Source: Dermacentor variabilis | Lineage: Eukaryota > Arthropoda > Arachnida > Ixodida > Ixodidae | Direction: 5' to 3' | DNA: 64,000 nucleotides | Assembly: GCF_050947875.1 (NCBI RefSeq) | Contig: NC_134573.1 | Coordinates: forward strand, 31,332,115-31,396,114 | Shown: positions 32,480-43,861 of the stretch, in pieces | Numbering within the stretch: position 1 is the stretch's first letter | Layout of the letters: each line of letters begins with the position of its first letter | Notes under the pieces: model-generated | Database searches by the model: none | Told to the model about the DNA's origin: nothing | The model's input: the letters and a program-made list of their open reading frames with translations, nothing else | Translations under genes and position numbers: made by a program

Positions 32480-34300
32480 TTTTTACACACCCTTTTTTAC
32501 ATAAAATAACATCTGCATGCAGAACATGTCAGTCTCCAATCGTGTCATGTCCGGTCGTTGAACGTATGTCAGCGGAGAGAAAGTTCTCTCGACATCACAC
32601 CTTCCCTTAGCTAAACACAACAATGTCAGATGCAGCACTTGTCAGCATGGGCCAGCGAGCGGTAGAATCATACCAGTATTTAATAAGCTCGACAGCTGTG
32701 TTTGCGGGGCTTGTTTCTAGCAAGTACTGGTCGAACTCGTCCTGAAGTAAATTTACATCTTCCGTTGCGGACAGGAACAGAGGTCGGTAGACATCAAATG
32801 ACTGCCCCAACAGACGCTTCTCAAATGGATCCAGGACAGCTCCCCACTTCCACAAAGTTAGCTGGTTTTCGTCTCTTTGAGACGTTCCGTTCAGCAGTGC
32901 ATTGCCTTCTTGTGGCGAGTTTTATGCAAAACTCATCACATGTTCTTACTAATGTGGCACTGCTCTTGGGTAACACGGACAAAACACGGACGAAACAGCT
33001 ATGGCCTAATCCCTTTTACCGATCCTTGTTGAAAGTTCGCTTAGGGTCAGCTGCAGCTTAACGTTTGCCAGGCAATCAAAGCTGGGTATAAGAAGTTTTC
33101 CGCTTTCCACGTTTTGTGGGCGTCTAATTGGGGGTTGACTATGCCTCTCATCAGGATTGTCTTCGAATGAACAACTTTTTCATAAAGTATCACTCGAATA
33201 GCTTCCGCTTTGCTGCTATTATCCAAGCTTTCAGCAAGTGCCATTAACGAGATCCACATTTCTACGACAGCCACAAGCGCTTTGTAGAAGCTTTGCATCT
33301 ATTCGGGACAACAGAAGGTTGCTTCCTAACATCAGGTCCGAACAGGCCGTCAGAAGCACAAATTTCGGTGTAATTTTGCTAGAGCTTATTAGCGTGCTTA
33401 AATAACTCTCAAAACTTGATCACTACGGATCGAACTGTTGTCATGCATGGTAAAGAGTGGACATGGTCAACACGCACATGAATCATGTGCGCTAAATCTT
33501 TCGCTTGAAAGATTAGGATCCCTTCAGCTTGACAGATTTCTCGTGCCATTTTTCGTATGCACTCTGCCGAGTCTGTGGCTACAGCCACAACGTCTTCCTA
33601 CGCCTTGCCTACAATCGGGAGAGCCTTGCTGACTATACTGGCCAGCCTGCAGCTGTTCGAAGCATTTAACGTCTAGCGAAATAAATTGCTTCTCCCGGGC
33701 ATTTTGGCTATAGTATCACAGGACAGTGTGGGTGGTAGGCACTGCAGTGAAGTTTGGGGATTCATCAACGATGACACGTTCACATGTCGCACATCATCGC
33801 GAATGTTTGCCGTGTCTTCCTCAAAAGCTTGTTTCAGGTATTTCAGCCCAGGTCTTTGTCTTGCTGGCATGATCTTCGCGGCTTTGCAGTATTTGCGTAT
33901 GAAGTCCGCCAGAGGTCCGTCCGCCTCGTGCATGCTGATTCCACTGTACGCTAGGGGACGAGCGAAGTCATGGCTTACGCCGTCCGCTTCAGTTTATTTC
34001 GCGTGTTGTCTACAGGACATATCAATGAGCGTTTGCTGAGATGTTACCGCCTTCTCAGCTTCCTGGGTCGACATCTTGAACTTATTATGACGAGATGACA
34101 CTAGATGCTCGCAAATTCGGTCGTAGGGCTTCTTCACTGTATTGTTGACTATCTCTGCGTTGCTATGTTTGCACACAAAAGCGTAGCTGCTTTCACTGTC
34201 TTTCGTGGCAATCTGGAAGCCTTCATCCTCTTCACACCAATCATAATATAGCGTCTTTCGTTTTTTTCCGATCTCCTCGCTGAATTTTTCGTGCCGCGTA
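32480..34300 (-). pseudogene. Decayed hAT-like transposase with CGGBP1-like N-terminal part
   Basis: Minus-strand pieces in several frames follow one protein order. Near 34176-33994: HLVSSRHNKFKMSTQEAEKA, a zinc-finger/CGGBP1-like linker. Near 33933-33673: MHEADGPLADFIRKYCKAAK and EDTANIRDDVRHVNVSSLM. Near 33298-33047: QSFYKALVAVVEMWISLMAL, then NPQLDAHKTWKAENFLYPAL. Near 32855-32607: LDPFEKRLLGQSFDVYRPLF, then DEFDQYLLE and KYWYDSTARWP. Near 32580: VERTFSPL, which fits the VERSFS motif of the hAT C-terminal dimerisation region. The gene is in at least four frames with many stops, so it is a relic. hAT/CGGBP1 assignment is by motif recall; the terminal inverted repeats were not found. Confidence 0.6.
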
Positions 34301-34637
34301 CTAGAGCATTACGTTCGCAACGGTGGCTTTGCGCTCACCAGTCGTGCCTGATAATTGAAACTGATAATGGTGATCATGCGTCTAGAGTTCGCACTCTAAA
34401 CCAATTAGACGCATCATTCACTTCTTCGCCAGTTAATTCTCTCCAGGTGGCTGGCCAGCTCTTTGTTAGGATTGCTTCGAATTTGCCGAGAAAACCTGTG
34501 GGAAAACGTAAAAGACCAACCTCCCATCCCTTGCTGGTCACATGCTCTCGTTTGTCTTTAACTCGCCCCTTACTAAAACGTCACCCTTCATTGAAGCTCT
34601 TCGAATCGAAAGAATGCCACCATTATCGCAATCTTGG

Positions 34638-35617
34638 GGCCCTATAACGTAAAACTATTCGAATATGTTTGTATTCTAATCTCCTGACGTCAAATTTGCG
34701 TAACCACCGACGCAAGCACCGGGCGGTCACCCACAGGGTTGTCTGTACAGACCGATCAAACACTCTTCTCGTTCATAGGAGGTCCCTTTGTTTGCTTGAA
34801 AAACGAATAACACTGCCGACACTGAGCGGCTTGTCGTATCTAATTGGCTGACAAGAGGCGAGGAGAACGCTCAAGTGGAAAGGGATACGCTGGGGCAGAG
34901 CCAGTGCACTGAAAATCGATAAGCGGATGATGAGGGTGGTGCCGGCGTCTGCGATTGGTCGGCTTTCCCTTACTTAGCTTGTGGTGGCTGGTCGAAAATC
35001 GCGGCGGCATGCAACGGAAGCTTAAGAATGACGCTAAAACTGACCCTCAGCAAAGAAGAGTTGGCAGAATGAGGTGGTAAACGTGCCGAATGTGCTCGAA
35101 AACGTTCCACGGCCACGCAAGAAGTTTGATTATACGCAAACACACCCATGCTCTCCGGCAGGTGCGAGTAGCCAGCGTCTCAGCGATCGGCGGCAGCAAT
35201 CTTTTATGCCTTTCGGAAGGGAGCAGCCTGTGGCTATTCCGAAGGAAATTCAGTTTCGTTCGACATATTAATGCATCTTTATCGCGTACACGCCACTTCG
35301 ACGCGGTGAGTTTGTGCGGTTTTCTGACGTCGCGTGACAGGCAGGTGAAGTGGGTGCAGCCCGAAAACTTTTTACCAATAGCCGAGGGCTAATGGTGAAT
35401 AGGGGTCGAATCAGAAATAAGTGTTTTTCTTTTTTCCGTCAAATCATGCATAATCAGTGTGTACACATCATATCAGATGGGGAGCTGTCGCGGTTTTCGT
35501 GACGTCACGTGACAGACAGGTGAAGGGGGGGTGGTCGAAAAAAGTTTTTGACCAATCGTGGAGGGCTGATAGCAGAATTGGAATAAAAAATTTGGAATAC
35601 AATTACGTTATAGCGCC
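34638..35617. mobile_element. TIR element family, copy 1 (980 bp)
   Basis: Ends are inverted: GGCCCTATAACGTAA at the left and TTACGTTATAGCGCC at the right. It is colinear over its whole length with 51920-53083 (blocks include CCGACGCAAGC, CTTCTCGTTCATAG, GAAAATCGATAA, CATGCAAC, CAGCGTCTCAGCGATCG and TTAATGCATCTTTA). Inside the right third a 174-bp unit is duplicated in tandem: GCGGTTTTCTGACGTCGCGT at 35316 and GCGGTTTTCGTGACGTCACG at 35490. No transposase frame exists, so it is non-autonomous. Superfamily unknown and TSD unclear. Confidence 0.82.
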
Positions 35618-36790
35618 TTTGCTGTTCCTGTCAAAACAGAACTTTCAGTGCAGCGGCTCCTTTCCCTTCTTTTGTGGGCAATCGAAAGGCAATATCACAA
35701 GCTGCGTGAAGCATGTAGGATGCAGAACGCAACACGGCTCTCAACAAGGCCGACCGACGAACGCGTCTAACTTACCGTGAGAGAGGCTGACTGAAGAAAA
35801 GTGATTATGGGCGTTGGGGCCCTCGCTGGTAAAAAATGCGTGCACGAAACATCTTCGTCGCTCAATCCCTTCCTCATCAAATAGTTACCCGTTCCTTTCG
35901 CATGAAAGCCACGGAAGAAGGTGCACATACCCGAGACTAATTTTAGTAGGCAAATCGCTGTTTTCTTTGCTTTCTTTTCGTCCTAAATTTGTTACTGCCT
36001 GACTGGCAGCCATGTGCTCGCAGCGTGGTCAGCCTCAAACGTGTTTACCGCTTTCCTTTGCAACTCTTCTTTTTTGGTGTGTGCGCGTACAAACTCACGC
36101 CGACCTGTCGAGAAAGCGGCTATAAAGAAGTGTAGCGCTAGGAAGCAATATCTACTCTCCAAGCTGGAGGATCAAAATGCGCCCGTTTGTTTATATTGCG
36201 CGGGGCGCCCGGAGAGAACGGCGGACCGTCACCGTACGATCATGCAGATCGCTAGTGGGAAGGTTCATTTGAGGAGAAATCTGGTTTAGCCCGATTCTTC
36301 TCAACCATGTTCGGGGTGTAAAAATTGAGTAAAATCGGGTTTTACCCGAAAACAAACCCTGCGTGTATAGAGTCCATTGTGAAAGCAGTGCGCATGTTAT
36401 TATTATGACGCAACTATCCATGGCAGCGCAGTGAAACTGGTCGGGAAATGTGGCGAGGGTTTTACTCTACGCATGCACACATTTACGGTACATGGGACAG
36501 TGACTGAGGCTCTGCAAATGCGCAAGGTCTGCACGAAGCTTGTGCCGGTAGTGTTGATGGCAGATAAGAAAGAACTTTGAGTTTTGCGCTAACAAGAATC
36601 AATTTGTATGTGATCATCGATGTATGAGCGAGCGCATGCGTTCCCAGTTTTGTGCATATAAATGTTGACTTTTTACTTCAAATAAATCAGTTGGGAGTTC
36701 AGCGCCGTGTTTGTCTCCTCCTCATTCTGGTCCCGTTCGTTTAGCGCTGTTTGAATTTTATTGTTACCATGCAACACCAACTCGCACAAT
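35618..36790. other. Unassigned, with a possible repeat 3' end
   Basis: The segment 36600-36780 has TATAAATG at 36657 and CAAATAAATCAGTTGGGAG at 36680-36698, resembling the polyadenylated 3' end of an unclassified repeat, immediately before the mariner fragment. A short palindrome CGGGTTTTACCCG lies near 36336. Frames of 60-120 codons in 35618-36300 have no signature. Confidence 0.35.
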
Positions 36791-36802
36791 CCGCTGCCCT
36801 TC

Positions 36803-37460
36803 TGCAGAATTGTTGGAGTTGATTCAAAATGAGCCGGACTTTCTTAACTCTGTCGTCACTGGCGATGAATCCTGCATGTTCGAGTACGACCCAGAATCGA
36901 AAAGACAGATCAGTGAGGGGCACACAAAATCATCCACCGCCCCAAGAAGGCGTGAATGACCTAGTCTCACATCGAAAGAATGTCCATTGTCTTCTTTGAC
37001 GCCCGAGGAATCGTCCATTTTAATTTGGTACCGCAGGGAGAAACTGTCAACTCAGCCTTTTACCTGGAGGTACTCAAGAGATTGAAACGCTGGGTCACGC
37101 GCGCTAGGGCTGACATCAAAGACACGGTCAAGCTCCACCATGATAATGCCCCCAGCCACACGTCCTTCATCGTTGCCAACTTCCTGACCAGGAGCAACAC
37201 CCCGGTCATCTCCCAACCCTATTGGCTCAGTGCGACTTTTGTTTGTTTCCCCGACTTAAGAAAGCGCTGAAAGGAAAGCATTGGGGAATTCTGCAAAACA
37301 TCCAAAAGCATGTTACAGCGTTCCTAAGAGACATTCCCGTCGCGAACTTTCAGGGTGTCTTCCATGAGGGTCATACAGGTCTCTGCAAGTGCATTGATGC
37401 AGCGGGCGAGAATTTTGAAGATTTTTAACCATTTGTACAGGTCCGGTCAATAAATCTATT
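36803..37460 (+). pseudogene. 5'-truncated mariner-type transposase
   Basis: Three overlapping frames read a mariner DD34D transposase from the middle of the catalytic domain. They are LIQNEPDFLNSVVTGDESC (36812 on; first catalytic D in TGDES), then MSIVFFDARGIVHFNLVPQG and LHHDNAPSHTSFIV (second catalytic D in HHDNAP), then MAQCDFCLFPRLKKALKG from 37222 (the usual LAPCDF, third catalytic D). After the catalytic domain CKCIDAAGENFEDF ends at a stop at 37428. The N-terminal helix-turn-helix DNA-binding domain is absent. Two frameshifts and a stop near 36957 break it. No terminal inverted repeats could be confirmed. Confidence 0.85.
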
Positions 37461-40400
37461 TTTCTGAGGAAATGCGTATTACTATCATAATCGACCCTGT
37501 ATTGCAGTTAACTTGGAACCTGCCGGCTGTAAATGTTTCTGAGAGAAAGCATGCTGTGCAAAGCTAAGAGTTGTTCACACATGCCTCGACAACGTTCGCT
37601 TTTTCAGTTACGGGATGTCCAAGTGAATCCGGGGTCTCCGCACTGGGTGATATCAGAAAGCGATCTTGACGACTACTACCGCAGGGTGAGTGAACATCAT
37701 GCGTAAATGCGTATTTGCCGTGCTTTGACGGACATCGCATGCCGCTGCCATTTAGGTAACAGCCGAGCATTTTAATAGCAGGCGAGCAATATGCTGGTAA
37801 CGGAGTGACAGGTCAAGAATACACGAATAACTTGTTACTTGTGCAATAAAGACGACCGTGGCACAAAAAATAACGCACACAAGATGGGACATGCACTGTT
37901 CATTCGATGTCGAAGAATCAAGTGTATATTTTTCGCAAAAGTGTACCGTGCCACTAATTCAATCATCGTATGACGCGTTCCTGCACGCACGATATAGTGT
38001 AGTTATTGTTACGGTCTGCTTAACGTAGCAAAATGGTCGTTTACCTTTAAACCTCAGCTACTTGAGCGACAAGTCATCTTTATAAACGAGAAGTGACCCC
38101 CCTTTCCACTGTAATGCGCGGTGCATGCCTTGCGTTTCTGCACACACTAAGTAAAGTTGTGCATCTCTCATCGACCCTGATATGACAACCCGCCGTGCCT
38201 CATCACAAACGAACACACCACGGGCGTACAATTAGGCCAGGGCAGGCGGACAAAGCCCTGCACCGTTGCACAGGTTGTTCCAAAAAAACTCACTGAGCAA
38301 ACCATGCAGCATCGATGCGGAATCCTATTGACGGCGAGGAGTTACGGAGTCTCCATCTGTCGGAAGCGCCTCCCTTGCGTAGTACGATGGACCACGCGGC
38401 GCGCAGCTCATAGCTTTCGCTTACGGCGCTCAATAAAAACACCACGCGGCAGCCCTCCTGGACATTTATGTAGGTACTCTCAAAACGAGGGCAGTTTTTG
38501 ACTGTCGATATAGTAATTTTAGGCAAACTGAAAGCACAGAATCGTTTACAGACGCTATCTCTTTACCGAATACGTAAAGTGAACGCCATTGCGCGCAGTC
38601 GCCGCGATGGAGTCTCCCGAACCGGCTTCTTGCGTGAAAGGTAGGTACACGCTGAGTAAACTATGTGAAATATGTTCTTATAGTGGGATGTCTGTGTAAC
38701 CAAATGGAGCATAACAGAATGAAGCCTCAATGCAGCGGTCGCACGGGTTCAGCAGCCGATTGCGCCTGTGCGTGCATGTGCGTGCACAATGTTTTGGTAT
38801 CGCTGTGAGCGCGTTTTCGCACCGTGTCGTGAGCTTCAGGCCGCATAATATGAGCATTTGACAGCACACTAGCAACCATTGTTGCGTGGACGCTATCAGA
38901 ACTGTTCCAAAGTAATTTCGCTGTAAAGGCTTCGACACCTACGGTGACTGTGATGTGCCGTCGTGACGATTCAATCTTTCCTTGTCTTCTAAATTCTTGG
39001 ACATGTCAATATTATTTCTCATGTTTCGTCACACTGTATGTTTATCGGTCTTCCCAGCGCGAGATTTCCCTCTGCTTCTTTTTCGTAATCCAGTGCATTA
39101 TTCATACAACAAACATGACCATATATGCCATGCCTTTGTTTTTTTAGTGCGCTTCTTACCGCTCACATTGCATTCAAGTGAACTTGCCAGAATCTAGTAC
39201 CAACAAGTTCATAGACCTAATAAAGCGTCATGACATTAGCTGGGCAGCGGGTGCGGGCGAGCGTCTCAGGTGCGTTTTCTGCTACGAATATCACACAGCC
39301 CCGGCGCCCTAGCAGAAATATTCCTCGCGTCTGTGCTTACTGCGTACCCGCGTTGTAGCCGATGGCTGTCTGCTGGTTCTATGTTTCGCCAGCCAAGCCT
39401 GACGCAGCCCCTTGCCCTGCGGCTACGTGTGAATCAGGCTGACACCGGGCTCCGTTGCGTACGTCCGGCACTGCGGCACCGAGCAGTAGCCTACCATGCT
39501 GCACAAAGGCAGCTAATACATAATATGGTAGTTTCAAATGTTGTCAAGTAGACACCCAAGGCGGTGAAGCCTCGCCACTTAATCAGAACCGCGGCGCAGG
39601 AGGGACTCTAAACTTTCGTTTTTAGCTCGCCTCCGCCCTTCGGAAGCAGCCGACGCGGCTGCTGGGTCCACGTGATCCCTCATTTCACGTCACGCCGACG
39701 GTGGTGCCAGTTTTCCAGTGGTGGAGCTCGCCCCCAATACTGTTTCGGCACGCAGTTGTCAATCGATATGTCGCGATGCGCAATACCTTTTGAATATTTG
39801 TATGCTGTATTCTGGCGTGTCAACAGTGTTTCGGCAAAGCGTTTGGGGTTTGCTGCTTTGTTGAAATTTTCTAGTTGAAAAGTCTTAGCTACTAGCTCGC
39901 GATACATGATTCCGTTATCAAAGTTGCCGAGCAGTCGGCCGATGGCTCGACAAGAGCGCAGGTGCGTTTTGGAATTCATCTCTGCCTGGACTACTTCTCA
40001 GGCGTAAGATATGGCGCCACACTAGACATACCAATTTTCTAAAAAATAAACTTATTTTAATTTCTTAAAGATAGCCTACTAATTCGCGTTTCAACTACTT
40101 CAACGCGAATTAGGCACCTATTTGATGTTGTTAATAAGATGTCATAATTAGGACATTCGACCTCTTTTTTTTTTCAAACCACAGTTAGAAGTTTTATTTA
40201 CACGTTTTCTTAAGTGTACCTTTACAACAATGACACTTCCCTTTCTTTTTATTTTATCACTTATGTGCTTCGAAAAACAATATATTTACATAATTAGCTC
40301 TCAATTCTAGCAAGTGGCACCACAACAACCCTATGCATTTGTTTGCAGCGATTACACCAAGTTCTGACACTCCTGAAGCGGCTTCTTACTTTTCTCATAA

Positions 40401-40570
40401 TGCATTTTCTGTGATTGTTGCAAGTTAATATACTGTTGCATTACTAGCAACATAACGGCATAGTTTAAGGCGCTACAATAGCGGATTTGCAGACCACCAA
40501 TGGAAGGCAAATGTGGACAGGAGCGCTTGACATAAAATCACGTCCAGTCTCTTAGTGCTTTGAAATACGA
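37461..40570. other. Mostly unassigned; two probable dispersed repeats
   Basis: At 38284-38560, GAGTTACGGAGTCTCCATCT and GGAAGCGCCTCCC give the impression of a tick dispersed repeat, though this is memory only. At 39640-40010 a 100-codon minus-strand frame (39979-39680) contains KSSKG-like and AHRDISIDNC words; the latter resembles a protein-kinase HRD loop but no other kinase motif exists, so I do not call it a kinase. A hairpin lies at 40079-40113. Confidence 0.35.
40079..40113. repeat. 12-bp hairpin
   Basis: CTAATTCGCGTT (40079-40090) pairs with AACGCGAATTAG (40102-40113) over an 11-nt loop. With a 3-nt bulge the stem extends by a further GCCT/AGGC. Confidence 0.9.
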
Positions 40571-40576
40571 GGACAA

Positions 40577-41116
40577 ATCACAAAGTCGTTGCCCCTATGT
40601 TTATTATTCAAAGTAAAGTACATACAGTTTATTGTAAATATACATACGATTCTAAATAGCTTACTCTATTTTGCCACATAGTACCCACACCGGTTCAGGC
40701 ATTTGTCCCATCGATGCACTAAATTTGAGATGCCCTTGAAGTCAGTCAGCGACGCAGGCACTTTCCCCGAACGCTCATAGTCATGCAAGTCTTCACTGCC
40801 CTTTGCGAACTCACAACACCGTCACCTCACACTCCTCAAAGCGAGGCACCTTTCCCCATACGTGGGCTGCATTTCCCTGTGGATTTCAATGGGCTTTCGT
40901 CCTTTGCTCTATAACAATGAATCACTTTCTGTGGCTCGTACACCTTGGACGTATGAAGCACAACTGCCATTTCAAGAACGAACAACAGCAAGGCGCCCAG
41001 TTGCTATGGGCAGATAAGGCCGGGTCTGTCCAATAAAGTCCACCGCTGGGAATGTATGTTGACTTCGCATTTACAGTCGTAATTTGGCTAAAAATGGGGA
41101 CAAATACTTTCGGATT
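40577..41116 (-). mobile_element. Internally deleted mariner, minus strand
   Basis: On the minus strand the N-terminal start of a mariner transposase (MAVVLHTSKVYEPQKVIHCY, then IEIHREMQPTYGERCLAL, then CCEFAKGSEDLHDYERSGKV) is followed almost directly by the C-terminus (DFKGISNLVHRWDKCLNRCG, YYVAK, stop). The whole DD34D catalytic centre is missing. Ends are imperfectly inverted: AAAGTCGTTGCCCC near 40580 and GGGGACAAATACTTT near 41096. So this is a deletion derivative that could be mobilised only in trans. It belongs to a different mariner lineage from the one at 36803. Frame breaks are also present. Confidence 0.8.
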
Positions 41117-41489
41117 TACCCTCCTATAATGTAGAAGCACAACACAAAAAACAACTTCAAGGGGCGGTCCAGGTGCTAGTCAGGATAATATTGTTGCAGT
41201 ATAATATTTTCTGACAGCGCGAGAACGGAAGGAGCATAAGACCGACTGTTTTCCCGTATGGTGGTTCGGAGCGCTCGCTGTTGCGTTTAATTGAAAACCG
41301 GTGCAGATATCCTACACCGTCACAATTGGTGAGAGGTGCGCGGTATACTCGCTACGACACTGCGCAGGATCTCCGCAGTGGGCCCCACATCGCTTCCGCC
41401 ACGATGTCTTCAAACGACGCCGCCCTGTCTACATCTGCCAAGGCTTCATCACATATAGTGCTATCGCACTTTCCCGACATGCACCTGGA

Positions 41490-42640
41490 AGTCTAGCTCA
41501 CCTTGTATGAATGCGTCCGAGCCTATAACAGATGGGACGTGACACTCGTAATTGCCAACTTAATCTTCTGCCTCCAAGGCATGGCTCGCGTGTGTTGTGA
41601 CACACATGAAGATCTGATTATCTGGGATGTCTGCAAACAAAAGATGCGTTAGATATTTGAAAAACCTGCCGGACGTCAGTTATCAACCAGACAAGAACTT
41701 GTGACACCGGCCCAGCCATCCACAGTCATATATTTGCTATGTACAGGACGTGGTTGCTCTTTGTAAAAAAACACACAAGGACATGTGGGAATTACATAAA
41801 GTCGGCCGTGTGCTAAAGGCGATGGCAGACGTCGCCTTCAATTTACTTTTGTGCAAGGAGTACGCAAAAGTTAATGTCGTCCTTGCGACGTGTCGGCGCT
41901 TCGAACGAGCGAAAAGCCGACGCCTTGCTGAGCGATTCGATAGCAGGCCAGAAACCGCGCCTACTTCCTCCTGCATCGATGTTCCAGCGTTTCGTCAGTC
42001 GTCAAGTATACCTACAGTGACAGAGATCGTCCATCGGGAACTGGTGGCCATAGCTCGAGCGATCCGTCATTATCGACTACTCGAAAAGGAGGTGGCGACC
42101 ACATCACTAGTAGGTCTGTCGTCCGACAAGAGATTGTCAACATGGGTCTCCCCAGTCAAAGAAAGAGCCGTCTGCTGCAAAATGCTGCAGTGGTCCTTCA
42201 GCTGCCCAAAGTCTGCGGCAATCCCCAGTGCGTTATCGAACCCAGCTGAATGGGGAATGTCAGACAACTGGCCCATCGGTTTCGCGCGCTGTGGCGTCGG
42301 CCACATCCCTCAGTACTATCGCAGCCGCTGGTACTTATTTCCACGTCCCAACGTCAATATCGATCGCAGCTCTGCATAGAATCCACGCGGTTATTATGTT
42401 CACTCGGATTGTCCAAGTGATGACGTCCCCGCTGCGTTGTATAATCCCAGCCGTTCGCCCTCACCTCAAGTCCGACAGTCCCGCTCACCGCCGTGTTGAT
42501 GCTCGCCGTTTCCCTCGTACCCCCATCGCAACTCGGAAAACTAAATAATGCAGCGCAGGAGGTGACGCTGCATTGACCACCCGGTCCGAGAATCCTCTCT
42601 TGACCTCCTCACCTCGTGTCACTGATCTCGGAGCCGTGCG
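41490..42640 (+). pseudogene. gypsy gag, broken
   Basis: Blocks include NRWDVTLVIANLIFCLQGMA (about 41533), WDVCKQKMR (about 41620), a 209-codon frame from 41750 with GRVLKAMADVAFNLLLCKEY and CRRFERAKSRR, and a decayed zinc knuckle FARCGVGHIPQYYRSRW at about 42282. The first Cys of the knuckle is F and the last is Y, so zinc binding is lost. Gag would form the particle shell. The 3' end reads ALTTRSENPLLTSS and then stops matching at about 42640, where an insert begins. Confidence 0.75.
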
Positions 42641-42642
42641 GA

Positions 42643-43440
42643 TGTTAGGAGAGATGGAGTCGGGAGACGAAGGGCAACGCAGCAAACAGATTTTAATTTA
42701 ACCAAACTCGAAATGGAAAATTCAAAACTCAATTTCCAAACAACATAACTCCACACTTTCATAGCCAAACCAATGTCCTTAACCCCGCCTACGTTCGTCC
42801 TTAGCACTCCCTCGGCGAAAGTCCGGCAAGCCTAGCCTATGGCTGCGCACTAACAAAAAGGAGCGTCCTTACAGCCGTTTTTCGTCGCCTGTATCTCCGA
42901 CGCCTGTCAGCGCTTCATCGTGGTCGGTGTTGCCGCTGACTCCGCAAGCTTTGCTGCCGTGGTATCGGCCGGCCAGCTCGTCCGTCTCGGATGTCGGTGT
43001 CGTGAACTCGATCGGTGACGTGGCAGTCCAACCTCCCGTGCTAGGCCTAATTCCAGGTTCTGCCGCTATTTCTTCGAATGCCGACGAGACGCCCCGGGGA
43101 CTATCGTCCGTGGCGGTCTGCCTCTGAAGGGGGACCCTTCCTGGCGTGCCCGGCACCACCGTGAGAGGCTGCAGCACGTCCAAGGAGCCTCACTCGGTCG
43201 TCGCCGGGATCGACGGCCGCACCCTGGATCACCAGCGTCACGGGCTTGCCCGAACCTCCATGGCTGCCGTCGCCCGTGCGATGCTGACGCTCCAACCTTC
43301 TTGGCCCACAGCCACGTCGATCATGCCAGCTCAGCGCCGCTTCTCTCCCGATCACAGCTCGGATCACGCGCCTCGAGGGCTCGTGCCGTTCGGACCGATC
43401 CGCGCACATCGTCCTCTTGTCTTTTTGAGCCCCCTGCCTC
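42643..43440. other. GC-rich insert between gag and protease (possible solo LTR)
   Basis: Protein similarity to gypsy ends at 42640 and resumes at 43440 with the protease lead-in APRRNRIEVLFDG. The intervening ~800 bp begins TGTTAGGAGAGATGG and is strongly GC-rich after 42850. Long open frames on the minus strand (42869-43183, 43101-43691) have arginine-rich low-complexity translations and look like a composition artefact. The TGTT start could mark an LTR end, but no matched CA end or TSD was found. Confidence 0.45.
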
Positions 43441-43860
43441 TTACCTTTGGCTCCTCGACGCAACCGTATCGAAGTTCTCTTCGATGGTCTGTCAATCACC
43501 GCTATAACAGACAACGGTGCCGACATATCCTTAATGAGCTCTGCTCTCATCCAACGTCTTAAGAAAGGGCTGACACCTGCCGCCTTCACTGCCGTTCGAG
43601 TTGCCAATGGCAGCACAACTGCCGTACTCGGCCAATGTACTGCCGGTATTAATATTGCCGGCCGTGTTAGGTCTGTCGTCTTCGCGGACATCGATCACTG
43701 CTCTGATGATCTTATTCTATGTATGGACTTTTGGCAGTGCACCTTCCACTTATCGACTGCTCTTCCGGCGTTCTGTGCCTAGATATACCCCTGTTTACTG
43801 CCGACGACGCCCCAGATGAGCCCCGCCTTAGGTGCAGCCAACGCACTGACCCAGTCAAGT
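43440..43860 (+). pseudogene. gypsy aspartic protease, damaged
   Basis: Reads RRNRIEVLFDGLSITAITDN, then GADISLMSSALIQRLKK, VRVANGSTTAVLGQCTAGI and DLILCMDF. The active-site DTGA is DNGA here. The protein shifts to another frame at about 43720 (FLAVHLPLIDCSSGV). The enzyme would mature Gag-Pol by cleaving it; the Asp is kept but the adjacent Thr is lost. Similarity ends near 43860, where the LINE was inserted. Confidence 0.8.
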
Positions 43861-43861
43861 G

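Noticed and set aside
39680..39979. Protein kinase fragment (HRDISIDN word)
   Set aside because: No glycine loop, lysine, DFG or APE motif near it; one short word is insufficient.
43101..43183. Protein fusion of frames across the GC-rich insert
   Set aside because: Overlap of two shadow frames; no support.
42869..43691. Long minus-strand frames (104 and 196 codons) as genes
   Set aside because: Arginine- and alanine-rich low-complexity translations in GC-rich DNA, partly opposite the gypsy protease; no domain pattern.
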